Assembly (NCBI GenBank): GCA_905116865.2
Contig: CAJHNH020000800.1
Span: forward strand, 1 to 64,000
Direction of reading: 5' to 3'
Length of the DNA stretch: 64,000 nt
DNA from: Candidula unifasciata
Lineage: Eukaryota > Mollusca > Gastropoda > Stylommatophora > Geomitridae
The notes below the pieces were generated by a model. It was given only the letters and a program-made list of their open reading frames with translations, searched no databases and was not told where the DNA came from. The position numbers and the translations under genes are program-made. Of this stretch, positions 53,573 to 64,000 are shown one piece after another (the stretch's first letter is position 1; every line of letters begins with the position of its first letter).

Positions 53573-53995
53573 GCAATGTGTGTGTGTGTGTGATGTCGGC
53601 CTCATACATAAAGTGTTGCTTCATCCCATCATAGCAGGCCATGTCAGGGGTCAAATCTTAAATGTAATGCATTCACAGTGTTCTCTATCTTGTATCTTCA
53701 TGCTGTATTCACAAATACATTTTGCAGTCTGTATCGTCACATTGAGCGTTAACTCTCTCACACATACAGCCAAGCACACCTTATATTCACACATTCTCAA
53801 GCACGCTTAAGTACCAACACAAATGTACGCATATTTGGACTGGCGCTTCAACCCACGGGAAGTGATTCGCTCTTATTGCCCTGTCTGGTAATTAGTTCAA
53901 GGAAGAGAGACTTGAAACAGGTGGCTGGCCACTTGCCCCAGAGCTTTTAGCACTACGTCATATGTCATAGCCTTCATACAACATGACATGGGGGC
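53573..53995. other. GT microsatellite and unassigned DNA
   Basis: (TG)n at 53579-53592; nothing else recognised. Confidence 0.4.
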
Positions 53996-53999
53996 CGCG

Positions 54000-54165
54000 T
54001 TAGCGGCGTAGATAGGAGACTCGCTTTCAAATCTAGCTGCGACTCGCTGCAGCCCAAAGCCGGTGTTCGAAACCGGGCGCTTCCCGGGGTTCGCTCAGCC
54101 TCTAGGTAATGGGTACTAGAGTGAACACTCTGAGGAAATAGAGGAACGTTGCTGTAGCTGGGGAG
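54000..54165 (+). repeat. tRNA-like SINE head, unclassified family
   Basis: 'gccgcgttagcggcgtagataggagactcgc' and 'ggtgttcgaaaccggg' have A- and B-box character. The body does not match families A, B or C. Confidence 0.4.
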
Positions 54166-54229
54166 TTGCATGCGGACGGCGACACTAGCGGACAGTTTCT
54201 TATCAGCTGTCCGTACTGGTGGCAGAGCA

Positions 54230-54430
54230 TTTTTTTTTGTTGTTGTTGACTGTTGTGGTTTTCCTACGCAAATTTTACGTTAAGTAGTTTGCCACTGTCT
54301 ATAAACGGTCAGCTCTCGGTACCACTGTTAAAACCAACACAAGACAGATCCTCCGCAGCAGGATTCGAACCTGGCACCCCGGCATTACGAATCGCTTTCG
54401 CAACATCTAAGCAAAGGCAAACATGTTAGT
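54230..54430 (-). repeat. SINE family B
   Basis: Minus-strand copy with 'gactgttgtggttttcctacgcaaattt', 'accactgttaaaaccaacacaag' and head 'ggattcgaacctggcaccccggcattacga' blocks. Confidence 0.75.
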
Positions 54431-54459
54431 AAAGTAAAATACCCCTCGTCAGTGGCGCT

Positions 54460-54620
54460 TCGGGTTTAAAATGGTTCTCACTCTTGTATACACCAACCGT
54501 CACTCGATGGGTGAGGTGGTCGACAACACGCCGGTCACCTTTGCTTCGCAATACTTTACCTGGTACCCATTTTAGGCTGGGTTGACCCAGAAGCTAAGGT
54601 CATTGTTTAGAAAGAAAGGT
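54460..54620 (-). repeat. SINE family A, degenerate
   Basis: 'gggtgaggtggtcgacaacacgccggtcacc' and 'cctggtacccattttaggctgggttgaccca' on plus are the reverse of the family A body. Confidence 0.6.
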
Positions 54621-54669
54621 CGACCCAAAGTGGGTCAAGATCTTTGACCAGGCGAGCACTTAAAATCAG

Positions 54670-55010
54670 AAGGGTAACATTTTGTTTTCAGTTGTAACAT
54701 TTAATTGCTGTGAAACGTGGACCTTAAAAGCTAAACTCGTAAAGAAGATACAAGCACTGGAAAGGAGATCTTTCAGAAAAATTAGGGGCTCAACATGCAG
54801 AGACCACATCAAAATGACGAGGTTCACTGTAAAATTACCCAGCACACTGGCAACTATGAACCTCTTTTAACTTCAGTGAAAAGATGGGAAATGCAATTGA
54901 ACGGACATGTCATCAGATCTCAAAACTACATGGCTCAGTAGAGGAAATGTAGAGAAGCGGCAGACCAAGAAAAACCGGGATACAGAACTTGTATGTCTGG
55001 AAAGGCCTTA
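54670..55010 (+). mobile_element. LINE C-terminal fragment
   Basis: 'CCETWTLKAKLVKKIQALERRSFRKI' followed, in shifted frames, by 'VKRWEMQLNGHVIRSQNYM'-like text. This is the tail of the same broad LINE group as 49688-50125. Confidence 0.7.
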
Positions 55011-55249
55011 GGCTTGTAACCATAAAATCCAGTTCATGGAGTTAGTTGCGTATTCTTTACAGGGCGTATTAACCCGTATTATGCGATACAACTCACAACA
55101 CCGTCAATTTGCACTTCTGCTGTTAAGCGCCTTAGGGAGAAACAATTTTCGATCCACTGCTTGATGAGCAGCAATGGTTATTGCCATTGCGTGTCGACGT
55201 AGAAGCTCTGTGATATCATCATCTTCTCCAAGAGCGACCTCTTGATTTC

Positions 55250-55800
55250 AATTCAGATCTTTTCATTTGTGGCGCCTGCGCTGGTAGTTGTTCTGGTTGT
55301 ATTCTTACTAGATGACCAAATCAATGTGTCTTCTGGTTCTCTAGAATTTGATGCCTGCTGCTACAGTCTGTCTGATAACATCATTTCTAACTTTGTCTCG
55401 GATGGTTAAGTTGGCGGCTTTTCTCAGGCAACTCATTTCACATGTGTTAATTTTACGTCGGTAGCCTTTGATCATGTCCAAGGCTGGCACTAGTAGCTCA
55501 GTGTTTTGTATACATATGTTTATAATCTGTTTCTTGGCGCTCATACTAGAATTAATAACTGTGTCAGTTGGTCTATAAGTGCACTGGCTTGTTGGCATCT
55601 TGTTTCTGTTTCCCGATCAATTCTCCGGTCCTCCTATAAATATACATAAAAGATATTTAAACCGTTAACTGGCTTCAAACAAGTACCATTCAGCCCGATA
55701 TGAAGAGGGCTAGCAATTGTACTAACGTGCATTACTTCAGTTTTATTAGTATTTATTATCATGGTATATCTTCTGCAAGTTGAGCTTAGCCAGTTCAAGC
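55250..55800 (-). mobile_element. LINE C-terminal fragment
   Basis: The minus frame carries 'MSAKKQIINICIQNTELLVPALDMIKGYRRKINTCEMSCLRKAANLTIRDKVRNDVIRQT' in pieces (55341-55598). It is collinear with the plus-strand fragment at 30800-31270 and with 29690-29890. Confidence 0.7.
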
Positions 55801-56585
55801 ATTCTAGCAGTCTACTGCCCTCATCAAACTTATGAACTCATTAACTATCAATATAAAACTATCGTCTGGAAAGAAGGAAAGGTGCCAACAACACGCACAA
55901 GAGATCTCTTAGACGAAAACGACTGTTGGGTTCCTACAGGAGAGCAAAGAGTACAGCGACCACAGGAACACCACAGCAAGCCAGGTACAAGTCACAGTTT
56001 GTAACGTAACCATGAACGCTGCATACGAGCACTATAACATATCACTTCAAGTTGATCTGATAGTGCAGTCGGTCACGTTTAGTTTATGGACGAACAGATT
56101 AGGACGATGAATTGCTGGCAAATGACTGAATTATGTCTATGAAATTCTGCCAAGTAAACGTACTGGCAGACTTCAAGGGCGGTACCGTCCTAAAAGGCGG
56201 CACCTAGCTTTGACATTAGTCCGTAATACAAGACGCATTCGCCGTATGGGCCCACTCCTGATGACATCTATAACAGACACAATAGGCTATGTGTCAACCG
56301 CGGGGTCAAATATAGCCTAAACAGCAAATATCGCTGTATAAGCTGTATAAAGCGAGTTAACCTGCAGAGAAACAGACAAAGAGTGCTGCGACAGCAAAAA
56401 CCCACTATGTTACATAAATAGCCACTGGCATTGACCTACACACTGTTGTCTGACCATGGAGGTGATGGCGGTAACAAAAGCAATGATGTGGCTAGAGATA
56501 CAGCATGTTTCCCGCGTGCTTTCTCAGTGATTCATGAGCATGCTCAAAAAGATATAAACAGGATGGATTTGAAGAAAATTGTTAG
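55801..56585. other. No recognised feature
   Basis: Two open frames (55780-56004, 56431-56619) have no domain. The second runs into the RNase H fragment and may be its degraded upstream part. Confidence 0.3.
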
Positions 56586-56589
56586 AGTC

Positions 56590-56920
56590 GCTGAGGAAAT
56601 CTCGTCTGAAAGGAATTAGTTTCCTTTTTGTGTCAGGAAACTCTGAGGTAAGAGGGAATGAACAAGCAGATTGGCTTGCTGGCAGAGCCATGGTTGGTAA
56701 AAAGCAATGGACCGGGCCGACATTCTCAAGGAGGCAGGACGAGAAAATGATTCAAGATACGACGTTAAATGGGTAAAAAGACTACAAGAACTTCAGGTCA
56801 AAACAGGTGTTGCTAAACATAAACAATTTACATGTAGTCAAAAAAGAATAGTAAAGCAACACAGAACTGGTGCTATCAGTTACCACACGCTGAGGGGTAT
56901 ACTGAAGATGTGATTCGAGA
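56590..56920 (+). mobile_element. I-type LINE 3' fragment (RNase H tail)
   Basis: 'SFLFVSGNSEVRGNEQADWLAGRA' in one frame (GH changed to GN, GNEQAD kept) and 'RADILKEAGRE', 'SYHTLRGILKM' to a stop in the next frame. It is the end of an I-type ORF2, split by a shift near 56730. Confidence 0.8.
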
Positions 56921-56967
56921 GCTTATTGACTTGTTTGATGTGCAGTGAGGATAATCTTTCGATTACT

Positions 56968-58308
<1,341 letters not shown>

Positions 58309-58309
<1 letters not shown>

Positions 58310-59470
58310 AAACACTGTGAAATATAAGCAACCAAAATACACAGTGGTCAAAAAAGTATTTGGATCTTGCCATCTCTTTCCTCATAACTACCATCATTGC
58401 TAGCATTCAGAATAATACGCGCTCCAACGGATTAAAATAACACTTTGAGATGAATAATAGGTTATTGTTGGGAAGTGATATATCGATGTCAATCTTTCAC
58501 CCACTTGTAACATTGTTCAGAGGCATCGCTCACTGACTAAGCATCTAAAAGGTGATTGATTAAGCCTCACTCATATATGAAGGTACCCCCCGAGCCAACC
58601 TCCTGTCGACTAATGGCGTTCCCTACCTAGCAGTACTAGGTTAACACAGTTCTCATAGTCGCATCATACCACTAACACTGAGAACATTCCGCAGCCAACC
58701 ATATCAACAAAACGGGGAGAGTCATTTCTTAACTCGTGCTTCAGCCTGTTTACTTGGACACAACACAACATGACGATGTGCATGAACTGGTGAATATAGG
58801 ACGACTGTCCATCTAAAGCTCTACATATACACTATAATAGGCAACCAAGGCGGTGTCACGTGAAAGGGAACACATAGCCTAGACTCGACGTGAGTCCACA
58901 ACATACTCCTTCGGCCTACAGCCCCGTTCCTGGGGTCACCTATAGCCTTCTCATAAACTACTGTACTGTTTCCCTGGTGATCCTACCCCTCCTCGTGTCG
59001 TCACCAAAGACAGATTCTCCTCCTCGGTTACGTGCCCTCACTTCGGGTCACCATAACCGATACATGATAACTGATCAGAGACTCGGCCCCAGGCAACAAG
59101 TCTCTTGACACACAATCGCATGAGAGTCATCACGAGGCACTACACAATTGCCGTCCCCACAATTGCACCACAATTCATCGCTCAACTTCTGTGGCAAACA
59201 ACATGTTAGGCCCTCCACACCTTGTCTCCACAAAATCCGCACAACGGGAGCATTTCGACGCAAACACCAGATCCTAATGCACAAGATAAACTTTCACCAA
59301 ACTAACAGGATACATATAATGACTGCTAAAAATTCACAGACAACTGAAAAAGCTTCCGCACGATCAGACTGGTTGAGAGGCACTGAAATTAAAACCCACG
59401 ACCAACCCTTAGCTCAGCACTCCGGAGCCCGCATGGTTCTCGCTAAGCGCCTGCAAACAAATGTTAGTCG
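58309..59470. other. Unassigned DNA
   Basis: 'tacacagtggtcaaaaaagtatttgga' at about 58340 has the look of a Tc1/mariner end, but no matching inverted end or transposase frame was identified. Frames at 58890-59531 have no recognised domain. Confidence 0.3.
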
Positions 59471-59474
59471 TGAT

Positions 59475-59987
59475 CAGTGTTGCCATTTTTCTCTGACAAA
59501 AACATCCAAAACAGAGTCAAAAAATATCTAAAAATATTTAAATTTGCGTGGAAAACATCTAGAAAAAAACATCCAAATTGAAAGAGTCACAGATTACATA
59601 GCAATTGATATGACTTAGCCGATATAGAATCATGTCCTCGTCTTCATTGAAGTCTGCCTTACAAGATCCACAGGATAAACTTAGCTTGGATGATGAAGTT
59701 AAAGTTTCAGATCCAAAATGATTGGTATGCTTTAGCTGTTCCAGTTTCTTTTAATACCCAATCAGGGAGCTGATAAGTGGAACAACCTTTTCCTACTCTT
59801 ATCAGGCAAAATTTTATTGTCAAGAAAGTATTTAAGAGGTCAAATTTCATCCTATCTCTCAGGTTAGATTTGATAAATTCATACCGAATGACAAACGTCT
59901 AGAACAACATCTACCATCTAAAACTCTATCTAAATTCAAGGGAAAACATCTAATTCTGAATGTAAAATATCCAAAGTGGCAACACTG
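59475..59987. mobile_element. hAT-type MITE, 513 bp
   Basis: Perfect 11-bp terminal inverted repeats CAGTGTTGCCA / TGGCAACACTG. AT-rich interior with repeated 'aaaacatcta' motifs near both ends (59555-59575, 59940-59955). The left flank gtcgtgat and right flank gtcttctt match at only 5 of 8 positions, probably because the right side is the LINE's TTC tail. Confidence 0.75.
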
Positions 59988-60030
59988 GTCTTCTTCTTCT
60001 TCTTCTTCTTCGATCCTTCTGTCAGAAAAC

Positions 60031-61980
60031 TTATATCAGGAGGCCGGTAGCCTTTATGAAAGCTATCGTGCAATCCATATCCTCTTGTGTACCATACAGT
60101 TTTGTCTTCAGTGTGGTTGGAACAGGCCAGATTGCGTCTCTGTTGTCAGCATACAGTTGACAGTGTTGGAGCACATGCTCAGCATTTTCGGGTGCCACGC
60201 TGCAGGGACACGTCTCCGTATTTCCTACACCGAAAAATTTGAACATATGTTGACGAAATCTGTTGTGCCCTGTCCTTAGTCTGAATATAATAGACTGTCC
60301 CTCTCTAGAGAGGCGATGAAGTGAGTCTTGGGGAGAAAATCTGGTGTGGGTATCCAGCCACCTTTCTTGGATACTAGATTGTATTAGTGTTTTCATCTCT
60401 TGGTGGGTTAAGTCGCTATTTGGTTGTACCATGTCACTGCCGCTTCTGGCCAATCTGTCCGCTATTTCATTGCCTTCCAAGCCACAGTGACCTGGAATCC
60501 ACTGCAGTACAGATTGTTCTACTGAAGAGCCTAAGTAAATCAGCTGTTGCGTCAAGTCTACAAACTGAGTGTCTTTTGGGTTAACAATTGCTTGTAGAAC
60601 TGACATAGCATCAGTCAGAAAGACCACTCTGCTATATTTGCTGTGCTGTTGTCCATTCAGGAAAGAACATGCTGCTAGAAGTGCTTCTGCCTCTGCTCTG
60701 TAATTGGAGGAATATGAACCTGTTGGTACAGCCTGGTTGATTTTTAAACCATTTGGGCATTCTATGTATATTCCTCCTCCTCCGTCTCTTACTGCTCTCT
60801 TGGCTGAACCATCTGTATACACTCGAATCCAACTCTGGTGTGGGTAAAGTCTATTGATCTCTCCTTCTGTAGTTGATTTCATATCAGTGCTGCTCATTGA
60901 TGATTTGGAGGAGACCCCTGTTACAGTGGTTCTGACTGTTGGTAGGCTATCCCTAAGCCAAGCGGGGCAGTCGTTGTAAGGTTTAAGTGGAACGTTTGGT
61001 ATTATGGGAGGGAGTTTAAGGACAGCGAGCTTGGCATTTGCGTTCTTAATAAAGCAAGTTCTCTTTAGTCTAGCCTTCTGGGGTTTCTGTAGTCGGCTGT
61101 ACATGGGTTGTTCTTGAAAGTGGTGGTATTTGGAGAGCTGGGTGAGGATCTTTGTGTCTCTCCTATCTTCCAGATTATGGAGACCAGTAATTGTTTCCAT
61201 ATCTGATATGGGCGTGGAGCGCATTGCCCCTGTCATAATACGGAGAGCATGGTTTTGGATCTTTGAGACTTTCTGAAAATTTGATTTAGCTGCTGTGCCC
61301 CAAGCAGCTATTCCATATTCTAGTGTTGGCCTCACATAGCCTGTATAGGTCCTCTTAAGGACATTGAGGTTTGCCCCCCAGTCTGTTCCAGCTAACTTCC
61401 TCATCAGTTGTGTTCTCTTGAGTCCCTTGCTCTGTGTCTTTTCTATCTGTTTTCTCCATGTGAGTCTTGAGTCAAAGGTTACTCCTAAATATGACGGTGA
61501 GTCATCATGTATCAGTGCCTGGCTGCCATATCTAAGTGAAACTTTCTGGGGTTTGGTAGAGAGACTGAAAATGGTGTGTGTGGTTTTGGCCCCATTTACA
61601 GGCATGTACCAGCTATTGGACCACCTCTCTAGAGTTCCGAGGGATTCTTGAAGCCTTGTCTGTGCTTTTTCAGTGTCCTCCTCTGAACTCAGTAGCGCCA
61701 GATCATCGGCATACATAACGGCTTGAACTCCATTACAGAGGGTTGATTTTATGTCGTTAATGTAAACTAGGAAAAGAATTGGGGACAGAACTCCGCCTTG
61801 TGGAACTCCATGTGTCATTGAGACTGATCTGCTCCTTGAACCCTGTATCTTGACTCTTGCAGATCGATTTTCAAGATATTTTACGATCCACCCAAGCATG
61901 TGATGGGATATTCCACTTTCAAGTAGCTTTTGTTTCAGCCCATTTTTCCACACTTTGTCGAAGGCCTTTTCCATATCCAC
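60031..61980 (-). CDS. RT palm to RNase H of the large LINE (649 aa, open)
   Basis: It opens inside motif A (MDMEKAFDKVWKNGL), so the listed ATG is internal and the true start is upstream across a frameshift near 62080. Then come HGVPQGGVLSPILFLVYIND (motif B, about residue 58), VMYADDLALLS (motif C, about 87), SYLGVTFDSRLTW (about 163) and the thumb. RNase H follows: VYTDGSAKRA (about 390), RAEAEAL (about 430), FLTDAMSVL (about 457) and IPGHCGLEGNEIADRLA (about 493). A CPC..EHVLQHC zinc-type tail comes near residue 610. RT copies the RNA at the nick and RNase H clears the template strand. Confidence 0.9.
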   Translation of the reverse strand: MDMEKAFDKVWKNGLKQKLLESGISHHMLGWIVKYLENRSARVKIQGSRSRSVSMTHGVPQGGVLSPILFLVYINDIKSTLCNGVQAVMYADDLALLSSEEDTEKAQTRLQESLGTLERWSNSWYMPVNGAKTTHTIFSLSTKPQKVSLRYGSQALIHDDSPSYLGVTFDSRLTWRKQIEKTQSKGLKRTQLMRKLAGTDWGANLNVLKRTYTGYVRPTLEYGIAAWGTAAKSNFQKVSKIQNHALRIMTGAMRSTPISDMETITGLHNLEDRRDTKILTQLSKYHHFQEQPMYSRLQKPQKARLKRTCFIKNANAKLAVLKLPPIIPNVPLKPYNDCPAWLRDSLPTVRTTVTGVSSKSSMSSTDMKSTTEGEINRLYPHQSWIRVYTDGSAKRAVRDGGGGIYIECPNGLKINQAVPTGSYSSNYRAEAEALLAACSFLNGQQHSKYSRVVFLTDAMSVLQAIVNPKDTQFVDLTQQLIYLGSSVEQSVLQWIPGHCGLEGNEIADRLARSGSDMVQPNSDLTHQEMKTLIQSSIQERWLDTHTRFSPQDSLHRLSREGQSIIFRLRTGHNRFRQHMFKFFGVGNTETCPCSVAPENAEHVLQHCQLYADNRDAIWPVPTTLKTKLYGTQEDMDCTIAFIKATGLLI

Positions 61981-62062
61981 CCAAACTGCAATAGTGTGCT
62001 TTTTTTCCTGAAATGCATCTTCAATGTGTTGAGCAATAAATGTAATTTGGTCTTCTGTTGAT

Positions 62063-62434
62063 CTACAACGTCGAAAACCTGCCTGTTCCCTCCATTAGTT
62101 TGACGTTTTTCTCTAGGAACCAGGTCAGTCGGTTGTTCAATAATCTTTCAAATAGTTTGCACAGACAGCTAGTGAGGCTGATGGGTCTGTAGCTGTCTGC
62201 GTTGTTCTTCGGCTTTCCTTGTTTCAGGATTACGAAGATTTCAGACTTCCTCCAGGCTGGAGGAACTATACTAAAAATCCAGCTGGCATTAAAGATGTTT
62301 AATAATTTCTTTTTGGCACTTAGACCCATGTGTAGTAACATATCATTCGTGATTTTATCGGGGCCAGGGGCTTGGTTGGATTTCAGCTGGTTAAGTCCTG
62401 TGTTAAGTTCACTCATTGAGAATTTATCTGTCAT
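62063..62434 (-). pseudogene. RT N-terminal region of the large LINE
   Basis: 123 codons with SNQAPGPDKITNDML (APGPDxI block), FVILKQGKPKNNADSYRPISLTS (RT block 2a) and LCKLFERLLNNRL. It loses frame near 62080, immediately before 'AGFR', which is where the palm frame takes over. Confidence 0.85.
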
Positions 62435-62682
62435 GATGCTCTCTGCTGGTTTACTCTTGCTGGCCTCCTCGAGTTCTTTTATTCTTTGTACTACCTCATC
62501 TTCTCTGGACTTTTCTATATTAATATCACTAACAGATTTAAACTGATTTAAAAGGATATTTGCAGCATCGTTTCCAGATCTGATCTCATTGCCCTCATTT
62601 ATTACTATTGGATTGGCTTGTTGGGCTTCTCCATTTAGACACTTGACTAGTTTCCAGAGTTTGGACCCATCTTTTTCAAAAC
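62435..62682 (-). pseudogene. EN-RT linker of the large LINE, shifted frame
   Basis: The frame upstream of 62434 continues without its own start ('EKDGSKLWKLVKCLNGE', 'IVINEGNEI' and similar text), the normal linker before 'FSMSEL'. Confidence 0.6.
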
Positions 62683-63733
62683 TTAGGCTCTTGGTTTTGT
62701 CTTGCCAGCTCTTCCTAGTTGCTTGAAGTGTTTCTTTTTTAGCTTAGCTTCTGCTGCTTTGTAAGCAATGTTGTTTTCTACCGTTGGGTTGCTTTCTACT
62801 CTATCTCTTGCTTCTGAGAGAGTTTGGTGGAGGTCTTGAATTTGTTGGGACCAAAATGGGATGTAATCTTTCCTTGAACCCCGAGGTATGGTTTCTTTGG
62901 CTGCTTTTAATATAGCTTCTGTAAACTCTTTTACTGATTTAGCAACCTGACTTGATTTGCCGTTTACATTTATCGAGTATACATCAGCAAGGTTAGCAAA
63001 ACTGTTCCAGTCAGCTTTCTTGTAATTCCAACGAGGGGGCGGCATCGAATGAAGGCCTCTCATATTTAGAACAGAAATCAGGATCGGTCGGTGGTCACTA
63101 CCTGCTAGTTGGCTGAGCACCATTTTATGTATGTTGCTTGCTAAGTCTAACGTGGCAAATGTTAAGTCTGGGCGGCTGGTTGAAAGCCATCTCCTGGAGA
63201 AAAAAGATGGGGAGTCATCTGGTTTGTTGATTAGCTGGAGTCTGGCATATGTCTGCCAGTCCTCCACTTCTTCTCCTCTCTCGTTGAGCTGTGAATATCC
63301 CCAGCTTGGAGAGCAGCTGTTAAAATCTCCTAGAACGATACAGTTGTCATCTGGGATTCTCATGTTGTATAATGAGAGTTCTTTGCTTGGCGGGCAGTAA
63401 CAATTGTATAACACAATTTCCTTGCCTGCAATGTTAAGCCTGACACCCATGATCTCAGACTCCTGTTTTTGTGTCCACTGTAAGACTAGCTGCTGGGATG
63501 CTGTTTTTTACAAGGATGAGGACTCCTCCCTTGGGACCATTTTCTCTGTCCTGTCTGAAGCACTGGAAGCTTCTAATACAGAATCTGTGCTTTTCTGACA
63601 GGTGTGTCTCCTGTATACAGGCAATATCAATATTTCCTTCCGTAAGTTGTTTTGTGAGTGCAGCTTTTTTGTTGCGGACTCCCTCTGCATTCCATTGTAG
63701 AATCCTCAGAGCGCACACGTCTTCTTCGTCCAT
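62683..63733 (-). pseudogene. Endonuclease domain of the large LINE, one frameshift
   Basis: The first frame (63455-63733) starts MDEEDVCALRILQWNAEGVR (first EN block) and has IACIQETHLS (catalytic Glu) and GGVLILVKN. A one-base shift near 63455 leads to 62683-63450 with NCYCPP, VLGDFNSCSP, RPDLTFAT and LAGSDHRPIL (Asp-His pair). The ATG at 63733 is taken as the ORF2 start because it is the first in frame ahead of the LQWNAEG block. The second frame ends at 62683 in the EN-RT linker. Confidence 0.88.
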
Positions 63734-63740
63734 CTTGTCC

Positions 63741-64000
63741 CTCTGATAGATTTATAATCTAGGCTGTTTTTCTAGCTTTGCGAGTGGTGACGATGTACAG
63801 TTGCCACTTTTAAGGTAGGGCTCACCGTGATATGTTTCACTGAAGTGTTAAAGATTAAACACCACAGTCTTCATTCCTGCTAGGGTTTTCTGACATTCAA
63901 GAAGGTATGCGTGACGTCATGTTTGTGGGAAAATATTCTCCCACACTATCTGTGCCTTTCGACCTGGCGTCTCCGTCTTCAACGTGCTTTTCTTTAGGAT
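63741..64000 (-). other. Upstream part of the large LINE or flank
   Basis: No open ORF1-like frame is visible in these 260 bp. It may be the inter-ORF region or 5' leader. Confidence 0.3.

Larger units (their letters stand above)
59988..63740 (-). mobile_element. Large LINE with EN, RT and RNase H (I/Jockey-type ORF2)
   Basis: The minus strand reads, from 63733 downward, endonuclease, RT, RNase H and a Cys/His tail over about 3.7 kb, then a (GAA)n 3' tail (59990-60012 on plus as TTC). Only about three or four frame breaks were found, and the RT-RNase H half is one open 649-codon frame. It is the best-preserved RNase H-bearing LINE here. ORF1 and the 5' end would lie at or beyond 64000. Confidence 0.9.

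Noticed and set aside
58335..58370. Tc1/mariner terminal repeat
   Set aside because: Only one end-like sequence was seen, with no inverted partner and no transposase motif.

Overview
This is eukaryotic, intron-bearing, repeat-dominated DNA, almost certainly from an invertebrate animal. A gastropod or other mollusc is my best guess, but that is inference from the mix of tRNA-derived SINEs, RTE-like and RNase H-bearing I-type LINEs, a SPIN-like hAT MITE and a Polinton-type element; no host marker gene fixes the species. I see no operons, ribosome-binding sites, CRISPR arrays or rRNA genes. Only two or three short pieces look like host exons: an RNF121-like exon near 6.6 kb, a signal-peptide first exon at 44.5 kb, and a weak terminal exon at 8.5 kb.

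Layout. 1-11.8 kb: SINEs, LINE 3' ends, a SPIN-like MITE (1.67 kb) and microsatellites. 11.9-15.4 kb: a decayed I-type LINE (minus) with endonuclease (EN), reverse transcriptase (RT) and RNase H. 19.7-22.8 kb: a nearly complete RTE-like LINE (plus) with 13-bp target-site duplications (TSDs). 23.1-29.1 kb: two minisatellites, a 53-bp unit in exactly 15 copies and a 29-bp unit over about 3.3 kb. 29.4-34.7 kb: LINE and SINE pieces, a 740-bp (GTGA)n array and a 48-bp minisatellite. 34.86-39.54 kb: the main discovery, a compact Polinton/Maverick-like element. 39.5-43.2 kb: an I-type LINE (minus) interrupted by an RTE-like LINE. 44-59 kb: mixed SINEs, LINE tails, MITEs and a 1.3-kb (CTAA)n array. 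59.5-63.7 kb: a 513-bp hAT-type MITE abutting a third large LINE (minus) with EN, RT and RNase H.

The Polinton-like element is 4,678 bp. It has terminal inverted repeats of about 1.1-1.2 kb starting AGTAGTTATG, a 6-bp TSD (CTGGTC), and a 2.3-kb core whose genes all lie on the minus strand. The core holds only a virion-morphogenesis set: an FtsK/HerA-type packaging ATPase, a small basic ORF, the C-terminal end of a capsid-like protein, an adenain-type cysteine protease and a PC4-like small protein. There is no DNA polymerase or integrase. ATPase and protease are frameshifted, so this copy is a non-autonomous relic. It landed near the end of the RNase H ORF of the LINE at 39.5-43.2 kb; that frame continues on the far side of the insertion.

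Most long ORFs elsewhere are simple-repeat artefacts. The LINEs supply EN for target nicking, RT for target-primed reverse transcription and, in the I-type elements, RNase H; the SINEs presumably borrow that machinery.
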